Positions 1 through 12,243 are shown, counted from the first letter of the stretch. The stretch: 50,964 bases of DNA from an uncultured delta proteobacterium (GCA_903906315.1 CAIVJW010000320.1:1-50964), one strand, 5' to 3'. Program-made: numbers and translations. Notes: generated by a model from the letters alone, not told the origin.

Positions 1-3011
<3,011 letters not shown>

Positions 3012-3015
<4 letters not shown>

Positions 3016-3575
3016 GCGAGCGGGTCCCAGAGCGGCGCGAGCGCGAGGTCGATGGCGTCGAAGGGCTCGGCGCGCACGACCGCGTCGCCCTCGTGCGTCG
3101 TGACGAGCAGCCAGCTCGTGTCCTGGCGGCGGAAGACCTCGAGCGTCCGGTCCACCGGGTCGACGAGCCACACGTGCCCGACGCCGGCGCGGGCGTAGAT
3201 GGGCAGCTTGCGCACGCGGTCGGTGCGGCGCGTGCGGTCCGACAGCACCTCGCAGGCCCAGGCGGGGGCGACGTCCGTCCACGGCGCCGAGACGTCGGGG
3301 ACGCGATCGCGCCGCCAACCCGCGAGGTCCGGCACGAGGACGTCCGCGTCGAGGTGCAGCTCGGGCTCGAAGAGGAACACCCACCCGCCGGGGCCGCCGC
3401 GGCCGCGCTGGAAGGGGCTGCCGAGGTCGACGCCGAGCGCGGACGAGGCGTTCGCGTGGCGCAGCGCGGGGCGCGGCATGGTGACGAGCTCGCCGTCGAG
3501 GATCTCGGCGATGAGGTGCTCGGGCACGGCGAGGAGGTCTTCGTAGGTGGCGCGCTTGCGGGCGGGGTCGGCCAT
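3012..3575 (-). CDS. Uma2-family (DUF820) PD-(D/E)XK nuclease-like protein
   Basis: A 187-residue protein with the Uma2/DUF820 layout. The N-terminal segment contains EILDGELVTMPRP. A PDLAGW motif supplies the likely catalytic Asp, CEVLSDRT the Glu, and RKLPIYARAG the Lys and following helix, ending with GHVWLVDP and a short beta tail. The family has a restriction-endonuclease fold; many members are of unknown function and some are mobile or defence linked. The gene sits between the inserted ATPase/DUF4276 pair and pglX, and its TGA overlaps the pglX ATG by the ATGA arrangement, so it is part of the BREX transcript. Whether it cuts DNA with BREX or is a passenger cannot be told from sequence. 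All expected catalytic positions appear present. Confidence 0.85.
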
Positions 3576-3637
3576 ACGTGGATCCTAGCGTGGCGGAGGT
3601 GCGGGCTCGCCGGCGCGGGTGACGAGCGTGGAGGCCA

Positions 3638-4255
3638 TCACGGCGCCCCCGCGACGGCGAGATCGAGCGCACCGCGAAGCTCGACCGTGAACGCGCGGAA
3701 CGCGGCGAGCCCATCGAGCGCGCCAAAGTCCTCGATCGTGTCCGCGACGCGGTGAACCATGCTCGGGTAGTCGCGATCGAAGCGCTGGCGTCGCCGGGGC
3801 CCCGCCGCGTCGGCCGCCGTGAGCAGGAGGTCCTTGAGCACGTCCTTGGGGCTGGGGAGCGACTCGAGCGCCCTCAGGGACGGCATCGACAGCGGCGTCG
3901 TGCCGTTCGGGTTGTTCGCGGCTCGCCGGACCGCGTGCTCGTCGATGAGGAGCCATGCCTCGGTCATGCGCACCGGCACGACGGGAACGACCCCGCGTCG
4001 CTTTGGAATCTCGGCGAGCCGCTCGACAGGTGGCTGCCGCTCGGCGTCGCGGTGCACGAAGAGCAACGTCGGGCGGAAGCGAGCCATCGCGTCGTCGATG
4101 GCCTCCCCGACCGGACGCCCACCCCTCGCCGCGAAGCCCTGGAGCGCGAAGCTCGCAGCCGGCCGGTGCCGGCGCAGCGCCCACTTCAGGATGGGCAGGA
4201 GCGCGCGGTCGCTGCCGCCATCGCCGACGAGCGCGTAGTCGACGACCGCGGTCAC
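3638..4255 (-). CDS. DUF4276-like TOPRIM-fold protein, partner of the upstream ATPase
   Basis: A 205-residue protein starting at a GTG that overlaps the ATPase stop (GTGA), so the two are coupled. The N-terminus reads DYALVGDGGSDRALLP: this is the position of the TOPRIM acidic motif, but D12 replaces the usual Glu. A second motif, FVHRDAE at 67-72, matches the DxD-like position, and PVRMTEAWLL at 94-103 is a strong DUF4276-type block. DUF4276 proteins commonly pair with AAA/OLD-type ATPases; related pairs (AbiL, PARIS AriA/AriB) act in abortive infection. By analogy this would be the effector, probably a nuclease, held or triggered by the ATPase. Function is inferred; family resemblance is from recalled motifs. 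The 3' end is followed by about 60 bases before the Uma2 gene. Confidence 0.75.
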   Translation of the reverse strand: MTAVVDYALVGDGGSDRALLPILKWALRRHRPAASFALQGFAARGGRPVGEAIDDAMARFRPTLLFVHRDAERQPPVERLAEIPKRRGVVPVVPVRMTEAWLLIDEHAVRRAANNPNGTTPLSMPSLRALESLPSPKDVLKDLLLTAADAAGPRRRQRFDRDYPSMVHRVADTIEDFGALDGLAAFRAFTVELRGALDLAVAGAP

Positions 4256-5652
4256 TCCGCGGCTCCGTCGAGGTCGAACGGCAGGGTGATCTGCCCATGC
4301 GACCGGGCTCGTCGAAGCGCCGGCCCGAGCTGCGATCCACCGAGGAACTCGGCGAGCCGGTGGGGCGAGATGGCGCCGTCGTTGCCGCGCCAGGTGCCGG
4401 ACACAGGTCGGACGCGAGCGCACTGGCCCCCCGGCGAGTCGATGGAGTCGACGAAGAGCACCTCGTCGAGATCGAGCTGGCGCGCGACATCTGGCGAGTG
4501 CGTGTTGAGGACGACCTGTCGCAGCGGGTTGTCGGGCCCGGGGGCGAACGACGGGTCCACGGCGAAGTCGCGCAGGAGCTCGACCATCTTCGCGACGCGC
4601 GTCGGGTGCATGCCGTTCTCCGGCTCCTCCATGCACAGCACGCGCGCCGACGCTGCGTCGAGCTGCATCGTCACGAGCGCGAGGAAGCGCAGCGTCCCAT
4701 CGGAGAGCGACCGCGGTCCCAATGCGTGAGTGCAGCCGCGCAGCTTGGCGAGCAGCGATAGCTGCTGCCGCGCCTCGTCGCGATCGACCCACAGGCGTTC
4801 GACGTCCGGCACCAGCTCCGCCAGGCGGTTCGCGGCTTCGGCGAAGATCGTGCCCTCGGTGTGCTCGGAAGCCGCCAGGCGCGTCAGCGTGGCCGCCAGG
4901 TGACCACCGTGCTCATCGACGGATGCTGGGCCGCCGAACGGGTCGGGAGCCCGCATCGCGGAGGGTTCGAGCTGAAGGCCATGCCACGAGGCCATCTCTC
5001 GACGGGCGGCGAGCACCGTCGGGTACTCGGCCGCGTTCGTGCCGCCAACGACCGTCCGCGGCGACTTGCCCGCGGGGATGGGGCGGCCACGACTACCGCC
5101 ATCCTGGTGCAGCATGACCTCGACCGTGCCGTCGGCGGCGGTCCGGCTCGACACGAGCTTGCCGCCGCGCCGTGCGCGCCCCGCGGCCGCCTTCCGGAAG
5201 TCGTCCTTGGCAGGGAAGCCGATGATCTCCTTGGCTTCGGTCAGCTTGAGGTTGGTGAGCTCCTCGTTCGTCAGCTCGATGCGTGGCGTCGGTGCCTCCG
5301 CGTACCGGAACGCGACCTCGTACCGGAGGAACGTCGCCGTGGGGATCGCCGCGCGGCCGAAGTCGTCCACGACGTCGGCCGGCACGACCATGTCGGCCGC
5401 GAACGACATCTCCCCGGCCGCGTCGGCGCCGAAGAAGAGATCGCGCGGCCCGAACGCTCCCGAGAGCGGGCTGCGCACCGCGGCCGCCGCACGCGGGATC
5501 TCATGGTCGGCGAGCAGCCGCAGGAACTGGATCGCGTCGAAGAGGTTCGACTTGCCCACCCCGTTCTGACCGACGAAGCACGTGAGCGGCCCGAACCGGA
5601 CGTCGACGTCCCGCAGGTTCTTGAAGCCCTTCACTCGGAGCCGCAGCAGCAT
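4252..5652 (-). CDS. AAA15/21 (OLD/RecF-like) family ATPase, defence-associated
   Basis: A 466-residue ABC-type ATPase of the OLD/RecF/SMC-like group. It opens with LRVKGFKNLRDVDVRFGPL, then Walker A GQNGVGKSN (about residues 29-36), a long variable insert, the ABC signature LSDGT (316-320), Walker B VLCMEEPENGMHP (338-350) and the H-loop NTHSP (383-387). Such ATPases act as dimeric sensors or scaffolds in OLD, Gabija, AbiL and PARIS systems. No TOPRIM domain is fused at the C-terminus; instead that activity appears to be supplied by the overlapping downstream gene. It starts 49 bases after brxC and is likely co-transcribed with it. This gene pair is not part of the canonical BREX set and looks inserted. 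Confidence 0.9.
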   Translation of the reverse strand: MLLRLRVKGFKNLRDVDVRFGPLTCFVGQNGVGKSNLFDAIQFLRLLADHEIPRAAAAVRSPLSGAFGPRDLFFGADAAGEMSFAADMVVPADVVDDFGRAAIPTATFLRYEVAFRYAEAPTPRIELTNEELTNLKLTEAKEIIGFPAKDDFRKAAAGRARRGGKLVSSRTAADGTVEVMLHQDGGSRGRPIPAGKSPRTVVGGTNAAEYPTVLAARREMASWHGLQLEPSAMRAPDPFGGPASVDEHGGHLAATLTRLAASEHTEGTIFAEAANRLAELVPDVERLWVDRDEARQQLSLLAKLRGCTHALGPRSLSDGTLRFLALVTMQLDAASARVLCMEEPENGMHPTRVAKMVELLRDFAVDPSFAPGPDNPLRQVVLNTHSPDVARQLDLDEVLFVDSIDSPGGQCARVRPVSGTWRGNDGAISPHRLAEFLGGSQLGPALRRARSHGQITLPFDLDGAAE

Positions 5653-5701
5653 GGCCTAGTCGTACTCGGTTCCGTCGTCGGCGCGGAGAGTGGATGGCAC
5701 G

Positions 5702-8700
5702 TCAGACGATGCGAACGCGCGCGCCCTGGTCGAGCTGTGCGCCGACGCGCTGCTCGATCTCGGCGAGCAGGAGCCGGAGCTCCTCGCGCGTACGGACGTC
5801 GCGGTTCTTGAGCGAGAGGGCCACGCGCACGACGCGCTCGGGCTTCACCTCGAGGTCCGCGAGCTTGTCGTCGAGGCGGTCGGGGGCGCCGTCCTCCGCC
5901 TGGTGCAAGCGCACCGGGAACCGGTCGCGCAGGTCGACCAGCGGCGGCGCAATGGCGTCGGCCGTCGTGTCGATCATCGCCTCCGTGATCGGCCGCAGCA
6001 CGTGGTGCGAGGCGTCCGCGTCGAGGCGCTCGAAGCCGGCGCGACCGCGGATCCGCGCGCGCGCCGCCTCGGCGGCCTGCTGCTGCTGACCGAGGAGCGA
6101 GAGCCGCGCGGCCTTGTACGCCTCGCGTACCGTCTTCACCGCGGCCTCGATCGATCCGAGGTCGCGCCAGGGCCGCTCGGCGGCGAGCTGGTCGCGGAGC
6201 GCCTTCGCCTCGGCCGCGAGGTCGCCCGCGTCGCCGACGGCCTCGAGCTGCACGAGCTCGTGGTCGCGCGCGGAGGCCGCGTCGCGGACCGCGTCGATGG
6301 CGGCGTCGGTGAGCTCGACCCGGAGGACGTTGAGGAGCTGCAGGCCGTCGCGCAGCGTGTCGAGGTGCTCCTTCACGGCCGCAACCGTGGGGGCGACGTG
6401 CCTCGACCGCTGGCAGGCCTCGAGCGCGCGCACGAGCTTCTCGAGGGCCGGCGGCGTCGGCGGCCGGCCGGGCAGCCGCTCGAGCTTCGTCTCGACTTCG
6501 CGCAGGCGCTCGCGCTGCGGCGCGAGGTGGTCGTACACGGCGTTCGCGATCGGGTCGTCGTCGCGATCGATGTCGACCCCGAGGTAGTCCTTGAACAGGT
6601 TGCCAATGGCGATGCGGTCGCGCCCCGTGATGCCCGTGTCGCCCGCGGGGAACAGGTCCGCGTGCCGGAGCTCGCGGTCGCTGCGGAAGAAGTCCTTCGC
6701 GCCCGGGTCGCGGACGGAGGTGATCTTCGCGCCGCTCTGCGGGCGGACGTGGATCTTGCCGCCGCGCACGAGCCCGACGAGGCACGCCTTCACCACGTCG
6801 GCCGGGTAGCCGTACGGCGGCCGCGCGAACGTCGAGAGCAGCGTGCCGCCGGCCGATCCCTTGTTCTTCTCGATGAACGCGAGGATGCGGCTCGGCACCT
6901 GCCCCGAGCACGTCGCGACGTACTTGCCGGCGTCGAGCGAGAGCACGCCGAGGCCGGCCTCGAGGAACTTGGTCGACGGCCCCGAGAGCGTCGGCTCGAG
7001 CAGCTGCGCGAGCTCGCCTTCGGAGATCGCGATCTCGACGAAGTGCGGGTAGAGCTCGGGCAGGACCCGGTTGCCGATGCCCGTGGCCGCGCTGGCGAAC
7101 GCGGCGCCGTGGTCGCGCGGCTGGATCGACCTCCCACGGAAGTAGATCGTGCCGTCGACGAAGGCCGCGCCGATCGCGGCCTCGAGCTTCTTGTCGAGGT
7201 CCTCGGCGCGCGCCTCTTCCTCGATGAGGAGGCGCTGCTTCTCGCGCACGAGCGTCGCGCGGATGCCGTCGTTCCGCGTGATCATGCGCCGGCTCTTGCA
7301 GAGCTCGCGCGCGAGGCCGTCGACGGTCCCGTGATCGCCGACCACCCACACGACGCGATCGCGGAGCGCCTCCTCGCCGCTGCGCTTCACCCACGCGGGC
7401 GACCGGCGCTCTTCGGCGTTCACGAAGCGGAAGTCGAGCGTGACGGTCGCGTCGTCGCGCCCCTGCGAGAAGCGCACGTCGCTGGCCTGGCGGCCGTCGC
7501 TGTAGAAGGCCGTCCACGCGAACGGCCGCCCGCGGAGCTTCGCGCGCTCCGCGCCCACGAGCAGCTCGCCGAGCTTCTTCTGCACGAGCTCGCTCACCTG
7601 CTCGGGCGTGACGCCGACGTCGTCGCGGTCGCGCTGCCAGTCCTGGCCCGCGGACGACTGGATCTTGTAGCCCTGCTTCTCGGTGTACCCGCAGAGGTTC
7701 CGCTCGCGCAGCGCCTCGAGCGCCTCGCCGACGGCCTGCTCCTGGCTGCCGCGGCCGAGCCGGTCGTAGAGGCACGACGCGACGAGCTTGGGCGTCGTCG
7801 GCATCGTGTCCTGCAAGAGCTCGAGCAGCGCGACGGCCTTCGCGACGCGCCCCTGGAGCGTGTCGCGCCCGACCTCGGCGTGGATGCGGCCGAGCGTGGC
7901 CTGCACGTCGGAGTCGAGCGCCGTGTGCTGGACCTCGTAGATCGCGTCGAGCGTGACGAGCTCGCCGACGTCGCGGTCCGCGAGCGCCTGCTCGCGCCCG
8001 AGGTGCGGGGTGCCCCCGCCGCGAAAGAGCTCGCCGAGCAGCTGGAGGAGCCCGCGGATCGCGTGGTCGTCGCCCTGGATGCGCGTCGACCGCGTGCGCA
8101 GCGCCGAGGTGATCTGGAGCAGCAGGTCCACGTGCCCCGGCAGCATCGGGTAGACCTCGAGGAAGTCCTCCTCGGTGATCTCCTCGCACTTGAAGCCGTG
8201 GAGCTTGAGGTCGCTCCGGTGCTCCTCGAAGAGCGCGCGCAGCACGGCCTCCTTGCCCTGCGCCTTCTTGAGCAGGCGGCGGTGCACGACGTCGCGGATG
8301 TTGGTCGCCGCGAGGTGCACGCGCAGGCGCGCCGGGAAGCGCTCCTTCAGCTTGCCGATGGGCGTCGCCTCGCTGGCCTCCTCGAGCTTCTCCTGGCCCG
8401 TGGCGAGGAGCCACGCCGCGCCCTTCAGCCGCGTCCCGAGCGCCGAGACGAACGACTGGAGCTTGAGCATGCGGCTCTGGTCCTGGTGGACGTACTGGCT
8501 GACCTCGTCGACGACGAGGAAGAGCGTCTTGCCGGGCGCGCGCACGGCGAGCATCGCCTCGATCGCCTTCACCGCTTCCTCGGCCGAAGTGCCGATACCC
8601 GTCTGCTGCCCGGCGCGGCTGTCGAGCCAGGTCGTCGGCTCCGGGAACCGGTCGGGCCGCAGGACGTGCATCACGTGCGAGAAGTCGTCGTCGGCCTGCT

Positions 8701-9346
8701 GCCGGCCCTTCGCCTCGGACCACGGGCGCTCGAGCGTCGTCTGCGCGGCGGTGAGGAACTCGGGCCACTCCTCGTCGCGCTCGAGCTTGAGCTCGTGGTC
8801 GGCGACGAGGTTCGACGTGGAGCAGTAGTCGAGCCGGACCTGAAGCTGCCGCACGATCGCCGAGGGGATGTGCTCGTCGTCGCGCGCGACGCCGCCGATG
8901 TCGAACACGACCGCGATCGGATCGATCGGCCCGCGCATCGTCGTCCACGCCTCGCGGAGCTCGTGCGCGAGCGGCGAGTCATCGCGCCGGAGCAGCGCCT
9001 CGGCGAGCGGCGTCCCATTGGGCAGCGTCTTGCCGTCGAGCGCGAGGCCGAGGAGCTTCGCGAAGCTCGACTTGCCCGACCCGTAGAACCCCGAGATCCA
9101 CGACGCGGGCAACTCGGGCCCACCGGGCTTCGTGCGCTCCGCGTGAAGGGCGCGGCAGAAGTGGACGAGCTGCTCGTGGATGCCGTGCTTCAGGCGTTTC
9201 GACTGCGGGGAACCCTCGGGGTAGCCGCCCGTGATGATGTACTCGGAGACCTCGCTCTCGAGCTTCTTCGGGCTCTGCTCGTGGAAGTAGACGACGGGCG
9301 GGATGTCGCGCGTGACGTCGTGCTCGAACAGCTCGCGGATCTTCAT
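5702..9346 (-). CDS. brxC: BREX P-loop ATPase BrxC
   Basis: A 1214-residue protein, the length expected for BrxC. The N-terminus resembles known BrxC (MKIRELFEHDVTRDI, then a SEYIITGGY segment). Walker A GFYGSGKS lies at 86-93 and Walker B LFLVVDEVSQY at about 275-285. The middle resembles a winged-helix/AAA region and residues about 900-1150 are rich in predicted coiled coil. BrxC is a core BREX component, thought to be a large ATPase that works with PglX and BrxB. ATG at 9346 lies 12 bases after the brxB stop. A 1374-codon open frame on the opposite strand spans the whole gene and is an antisense artefact of GC bias. Confidence 0.94.
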   Translation of the reverse strand: MKIRELFEHDVTRDIPPVVYFHEQSPKKLESEVSEYIITGGYPEGSPQSKRLKHGIHEQLVHFCRALHAERTKPGGPELPASWISGFYGSGKSSFAKLLGLALDGKTLPNGTPLAEALLRRDDSPLAHELREAWTTMRGPIDPIAVVFDIGGVARDDEHIPSAIVRQLQVRLDYCSTSNLVADHELKLERDEEWPEFLTAAQTTLERPWSEAKGRQQADDDFSHVMHVLRPDRFPEPTTWLDSRAGQQTGIGTSAEEAVKAIEAMLAVRAPGKTLFLVVDEVSQYVHQDQSRMLKLQSFVSALGTRLKGAAWLLATGQEKLEEASEATPIGKLKERFPARLRVHLAATNIRDVVHRRLLKKAQGKEAVLRALFEEHRSDLKLHGFKCEEITEEDFLEVYPMLPGHVDLLLQITSALRTRSTRIQGDDHAIRGLLQLLGELFRGGGTPHLGREQALADRDVGELVTLDAIYEVQHTALDSDVQATLGRIHAEVGRDTLQGRVAKAVALLELLQDTMPTTPKLVASCLYDRLGRGSQEQAVGEALEALRERNLCGYTEKQGYKIQSSAGQDWQRDRDDVGVTPEQVSELVQKKLGELLVGAERAKLRGRPFAWTAFYSDGRQASDVRFSQGRDDATVTLDFRFVNAEERRSPAWVKRSGEEALRDRVVWVVGDHGTVDGLARELCKSRRMITRNDGIRATLVREKQRLLIEEEARAEDLDKKLEAAIGAAFVDGTIYFRGRSIQPRDHGAAFASAATGIGNRVLPELYPHFVEIAISEGELAQLLEPTLSGPSTKFLEAGLGVLSLDAGKYVATCSGQVPSRILAFIEKNKGSAGGTLLSTFARPPYGYPADVVKACLVGLVRGGKIHVRPQSGAKITSVRDPGAKDFFRSDRELRHADLFPAGDTGITGRDRIAIGNLFKDYLGVDIDRDDDPIANAVYDHLAPQRERLREVETKLERLPGRPPTPPALEKLVRALEACQRSRHVAPTVAAVKEHLDTLRDGLQLLNVLRVELTDAAIDAVRDAASARDHELVQLEAVGDAGDLAAEAKALRDQLAAERPWRDLGSIEAAVKTVREAYKAARLSLLGQQQQAAEAARARIRGRAGFERLDADASHHVLRPITEAMIDTTADAIAPPLVDLRDRFPVRLHQAEDGAPDRLDDKLADLEVKPERVVRVALSLKNRDVRTREELRLLLAEIEQRVGAQLDQGARVRIV

Positions 9347-9358
9347 CGTGGTCGCCTG

Positions 9359-9997
9359 TCAGGGGTAGATGCGAGGGCGGTAGTCGCGGTCGGGCGCGAG
9401 CTCGCCCATGAACGAGAGCTCCGTCGTGCCCGTGCGCTCGCCCGGGTAGAGCAGGACGACGGGCACGTTGCGGGTGTGTCCGTCGATGTGCTTGAGCAGG
9501 CCCGACGTGCGGTAGAACGGGTACAGCGCGCCGGCACGGCCGATGATCGCGAGGGTGCGGTCGCCCTCTGCGGGGTGCTTGTCGACGAAGTCGCCGATGA
9601 GCGCGGCGATGTCGGCCGCGATGCCGCTCGGCCCCTCGAGGTGCGGCGCGATCTTCTCTTTCAGGTGCGCGAGCGCGCGGGCCGGGTCCTTCGCGTAGAG
9701 GCGCCGCTCGCGCAGGGCGAGGTTCGAGACGAAGTCGTCGCCGGCGCGCCGGAGCCGATCGAGCAGGAGCTTCTGCAAGGAAATCGGCAGCACGACCCAC
9801 CCCGAAGCGCGTAGCTCGTCGGCGAGCCGCTGCACGTGCCGCCGCAGCTCGAGCTCCTCGCGCGGCTTGTAGGGCACGATCGCGAAGCGGTAGTTCCGCA
9901 TCGTCGAGATCTGCGGGCCGCCGTCGGCGAGCAGGTCGCGCTTGAGCGCGGCGATCGCGTCGGCGACGTTGCTCGGCGGAAACAGGGGGCTGGTCAT
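9359..9997 (-). CDS. brxB: BREX protein BrxB (DUF1788)
   Basis: A 212-residue DUF1788-type protein beginning MTSPLFPPSNVADAIAAL. It has typical BrxB features: an RFAIVPYKPREELELRRHV segment near the N-terminus, a GDFVDKHP helix, and the C-terminal VPVVLLYPGERTG block followed by FMGELAPDRDYRPRIYP, which closely matches the end of known BrxB proteins. BrxB is a core BREX component of unclear biochemical role, co-occurring with BrxA and BrxC. The ATG overlaps the brxA stop (ATGA). A longer in-frame extension upstream reaches into brxA but lacks family resemblance, so the internal ATG was chosen. Confidence 0.92.
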   Translation of the reverse strand: MTSPLFPPSNVADAIAALKRDLLADGGPQISTMRNYRFAIVPYKPREELELRRHVQRLADELRASGWVVLPISLQKLLLDRLRRAGDDFVSNLALRERRLYAKDPARALAHLKEKIAPHLEGPSGIAADIAALIGDFVDKHPAEGDRTLAIIGRAGALYPFYRTSGLLKHIDGHTRNVPVVLLYPGERTGTTELSFMGELAPDRDYRPRIYP

Positions 9998-10803
9998 CGC
10001 GTCACCTCGGCCCAGCTCGTGAGGTCGGGCGCGGCCCAGTCGGCCTCGTAGAGGTTGCCCATGCGGCGGTACGTGAGGCCGGGCAGCGCGCGCAGGCGCT
10101 GATCGAGCGCGCCGCCCTCGAGCCCGACGGACGCGAGGTAGGCGTTCTCGAACAGCGTGCCCTCGAGCTCGAGGCCGCGGAGCAGGTGCAGGAGGTAGCC
10201 GAGCGCGAGGTCCGTCACCTTCGGCAGCGGCAGCGTGCGTGGGTCGCGCTTGGGCGAGACGAGCCCCGCCTCGGACCCGGCCGACAGGAGCTTCGACGCG
10301 AACTGCACCGCCGTCGCGGGCGCCCAGCGGCTGCCCTCGGGCTGGCTCTGCACCCACTGCGTGACGACGTCGCGGTCGATGGTCGGGCGCGGGCCGCCGC
10401 GCCGGTCGACGAGGTAGCTGCCCGTGAAGCGGCGGTAGAGCGGGTCGGTCAGCTGCACGTGCCAGTGGACGACGACCTGCCGCGTGGCCGCGTCCATCGT
10501 GCGCCAGTGACGCAGCACCTCGAGCGCCTCGGGGTATGCGTCGTACCGGGCCGAGCAGTACGCGAGCAGTGACTTCACGCGCGCCGAGCTCTTCCCGCCG
10601 AACCAGCGCTGCTCGAACGCCAGCGCGTTGCGCTCGGCCGCGGGCACGCTCGGGTCGACGTTGGTGAAGTACGCGCGCGACTCCTCGATGCCGAGGGCGA
10701 GCCGAAGCAGGCGCGTGTGGACGACGGTCTCCTCCGACCTTCGCGGCGCGGGCTCGACCGACGCGGGCACGGCGGCGCCCACGGGCTCGGAAGGCGCGGC
10801 CAT
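9994..10803 (-). CDS. brxA: BREX protein BrxA (DUF1819)
   Basis: A 269-residue DUF1819/BrxA protein. Recognisable segments are ESRAYF near the N-terminus, ALAFEQRWFGGKSSARVKSL, a YPEALEVLRHW block, DPLYRRFTGSYL, and a C-terminal MGNLYEADWAAPDLTSW. BrxA is a small DNA-binding helical protein in E. coli-type BREX. The chosen ATG at 10803 overlaps the brxE stop by one base (TGATG). A start nine codons further upstream exists but would lie inside brxE. The first roughly 25 residues are low-complexity Ala/Pro and may not be folded. Confidence 0.9.
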   Translation of the reverse strand: MAAPSEPVGAAVPASVEPAPRRSEETVVHTRLLRLALGIEESRAYFTNVDPSVPAAERNALAFEQRWFGGKSSARVKSLLAYCSARYDAYPEALEVLRHWRTMDAATRQVVVHWHVQLTDPLYRRFTGSYLVDRRGGPRPTIDRDVVTQWVQSQPEGSRWAPATAVQFASKLLSAGSEAGLVSPKRDPRTLPLPKVTDLALGYLLHLLRGLELEGTLFENAYLASVGLEGGALDQRLRALPGLTYRRMGNLYEADWAAPDLTSWAEVTR

Positions 10804-11378
10804 CACGACGGCAGCCGAACGAACGGGCACGCGTACTGCTCAGACAGCGGCACCAGGGCGGCCGCAAGGCGGCGTACGAGCGCGTCGGGCGCAGCCGGCG
10901 GCGGGCCGAGCACCTCACGGCCGCCGGGCACGACCCGATGCTCGACGGGGCCGCCGTCGGGCAGCGCGAGGTACCGCTCGATCGCCCCGCGGTCGAAGGT
11001 GTCGAACGCAGGCAAGGCCGGGAGCGCCTCGTGGGGGCGGCGCTGCTCGCGGCGGTGCTGCGCGAGGCGCTCGTCGAGGCGCTCATCGAGCTCGAAGCCG
11101 AGGTGGAAGATCGTCCTGACCTGGTCGGCGTCCGTCATCCCGCGGCGCGCCCGGTCGTCGACCCGCCGCGCCGCCTCGCGCACAGCCACGAGCGAGGCCC
11201 ACGCGTGCGTCTGCGGCAGGAGCCGCTTCAGGAGATCGCCACCGCCGGCCTCGTCGACGAGGTCGGTCGCCCAGAACCCGAGCCGCGGGGGCTCCGACCG
11301 GCCTTCCCCGGCCCAGGCGACGGCGAGCTGGAGGGTGAGGATCGCGTCGAGCGTCGGGATGGGGATGGGCGTGGTCAT
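10803..11378 (-). CDS. brxE: BREX type 6 protein BrxE, first gene of the operon
   Basis: A 191-residue protein starting MTTPIPIPTLDAIL. Its sequence pattern (QLAVAWAGEGRSEPPRLGFW, TDLVDEAGGGDLL, FHLGFELDERL) matches what I recall of BrxE, the marker of BREX type 6. Its role is unknown. It heads the operon, and its stop overlaps brxA. An in-frame upstream ATG at 11438 would add 20 residues, but the ATG at 11378 gives the conserved N-terminus. The operon promoter should lie in the roughly 330 bases upstream; no clear consensus box stands out in this GC-rich stretch. Confidence 0.82.
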   Translation of the reverse strand: MTTPIPIPTLDAILTLQLAVAWAGEGRSEPPRLGFWATDLVDEAGGGDLLKRLLPQTHAWASLVAVREAARRVDDRARRGMTDADQVRTIFHLGFELDERLDERLAQHRREQRRPHEALPALPAFDTFDRGAIERYLALPDGGPVEHRVVPGGREVLGPPPAAPDALVRRLAAALVPLSEQYACPFVRLPS

Positions 11379-11707
11379 GCGCGGGCCGGCGGAGGGTATG
11401 CGAGCGAAGCCGGTTGCGTAAGTATGGAAAGTGCGCACCGAACCGTGGGCGGACGAACATCGACATTCCGCCGGGTGTTCAGCCCGTCCTGGGACCGAGG
11501 GCGCCCCTGCCGGCTGTCAGACCACGCACACCGGCTGGTGCGGCACGACGCGCTCGACGAGAGCCCTTGCAACCAGCTCGATCCCGGCCCCGACCTTCGC
11601 TTGGTCCTCGCCGCACGCGAGCACCCGCGACAGCGCGCCCCCATCGCTGCCCGGAGTGCGTTCGTGATCTGGTCGCGCCTACGTGGGTCCGTTTTCGTGT
11701 GCCATCC
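11379..11707. other. Intergenic region upstream of the BREX operon
   Basis: This stretch separates the BREX operon (leftward) from a rightward hypothetical gene and should contain both promoters. I see no convincing -35/-10 pair. A short minus-strand frame with good third-position GC (readable as ALVERVVPHQPVCVV before a stop near 11520) may be a fragment of a lost gene. Confidence 0.4.
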
Positions 11708-12243
11708 ATGCGGTACGCACGTCGAGACGCTCAGGTTCCCGTCGTCCTTGGCATCGAGCCAGATCCCGGCGAGAGCGCCTCGTTCTTCTCGCGCGTGCTC
11801 GACAACGACTCCGCCAAGAACGGCGCCGCCGCCGCACTCGCCGGCGTCGTCGTCGCGGTCGTGCAGGAGGTCTTCTGGCCGTCGAAGTAGCCGAGCTCTT
11901 CGGCGAAGCGCTGCTCGACGTCGCGCGGGACGTCTACGGCCGCATGTCCCCGAGGGCCCGTCAGGCGATCGAGTGGGTGCGCGATGCGGCCGAACCCCCG
12001 GCGGGCATCGAGCTCCGGTCGCCCGACGGCTCGACCTACACGGGCTTCGCGGTCCTCGACCACTCACGGGTCGTGGTGCTGCTCGCGGTTCGTCACGAGC
12101 CCGATCGCGCCGCGGTGAAGCCGCCCGTGATCACGCCGCCGCCGTCGCCCGTCTACCACCGGCCGCTGTTCGACCCCGAGCTCGACGGCCGCGTACTACC
12201 TGCCAACGGACGGCAGCGATTCCGAGCCGAGGCGCGTCAATAA
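11708..12243 (+). CDS. Hypothetical protein, split by a frameshift or encoded as two overlapping ORFs
   Basis: Two plus-strand frames meet here, both with strongly GC-biased third positions. The first runs from ATG 11708 to TAG 11890 (60 residues, ending in a hydrophobic ALAGVVVAVVQEVFW segment). The second becomes protein-like from about 11881 (VEVAELFGEALLDVARDVYG) and ends at TAA 12243, but has no good start before ATG 11944. The simplest reading is one gene of about 175 residues broken by a small indel near 11880; alternatively they are coupled genes, with a GGAGG at about 11866 and a rare CTG start. The tail is Pro-rich (PPVITPPPSP). I do not recognise a family. The 3' end overlaps the convergent TlpA-like gene by 48 bases. 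Confidence 0.45.

Noticed and set aside
5690-9814. A very long open frame on the plus strand opposite brxC and brxB
   Set aside because: Its residues are Arg/Leu/Val/Glu-rich noise without motifs; the minus strand encodes recognisable brxC and brxB. It is a GC-bias antisense artefact.
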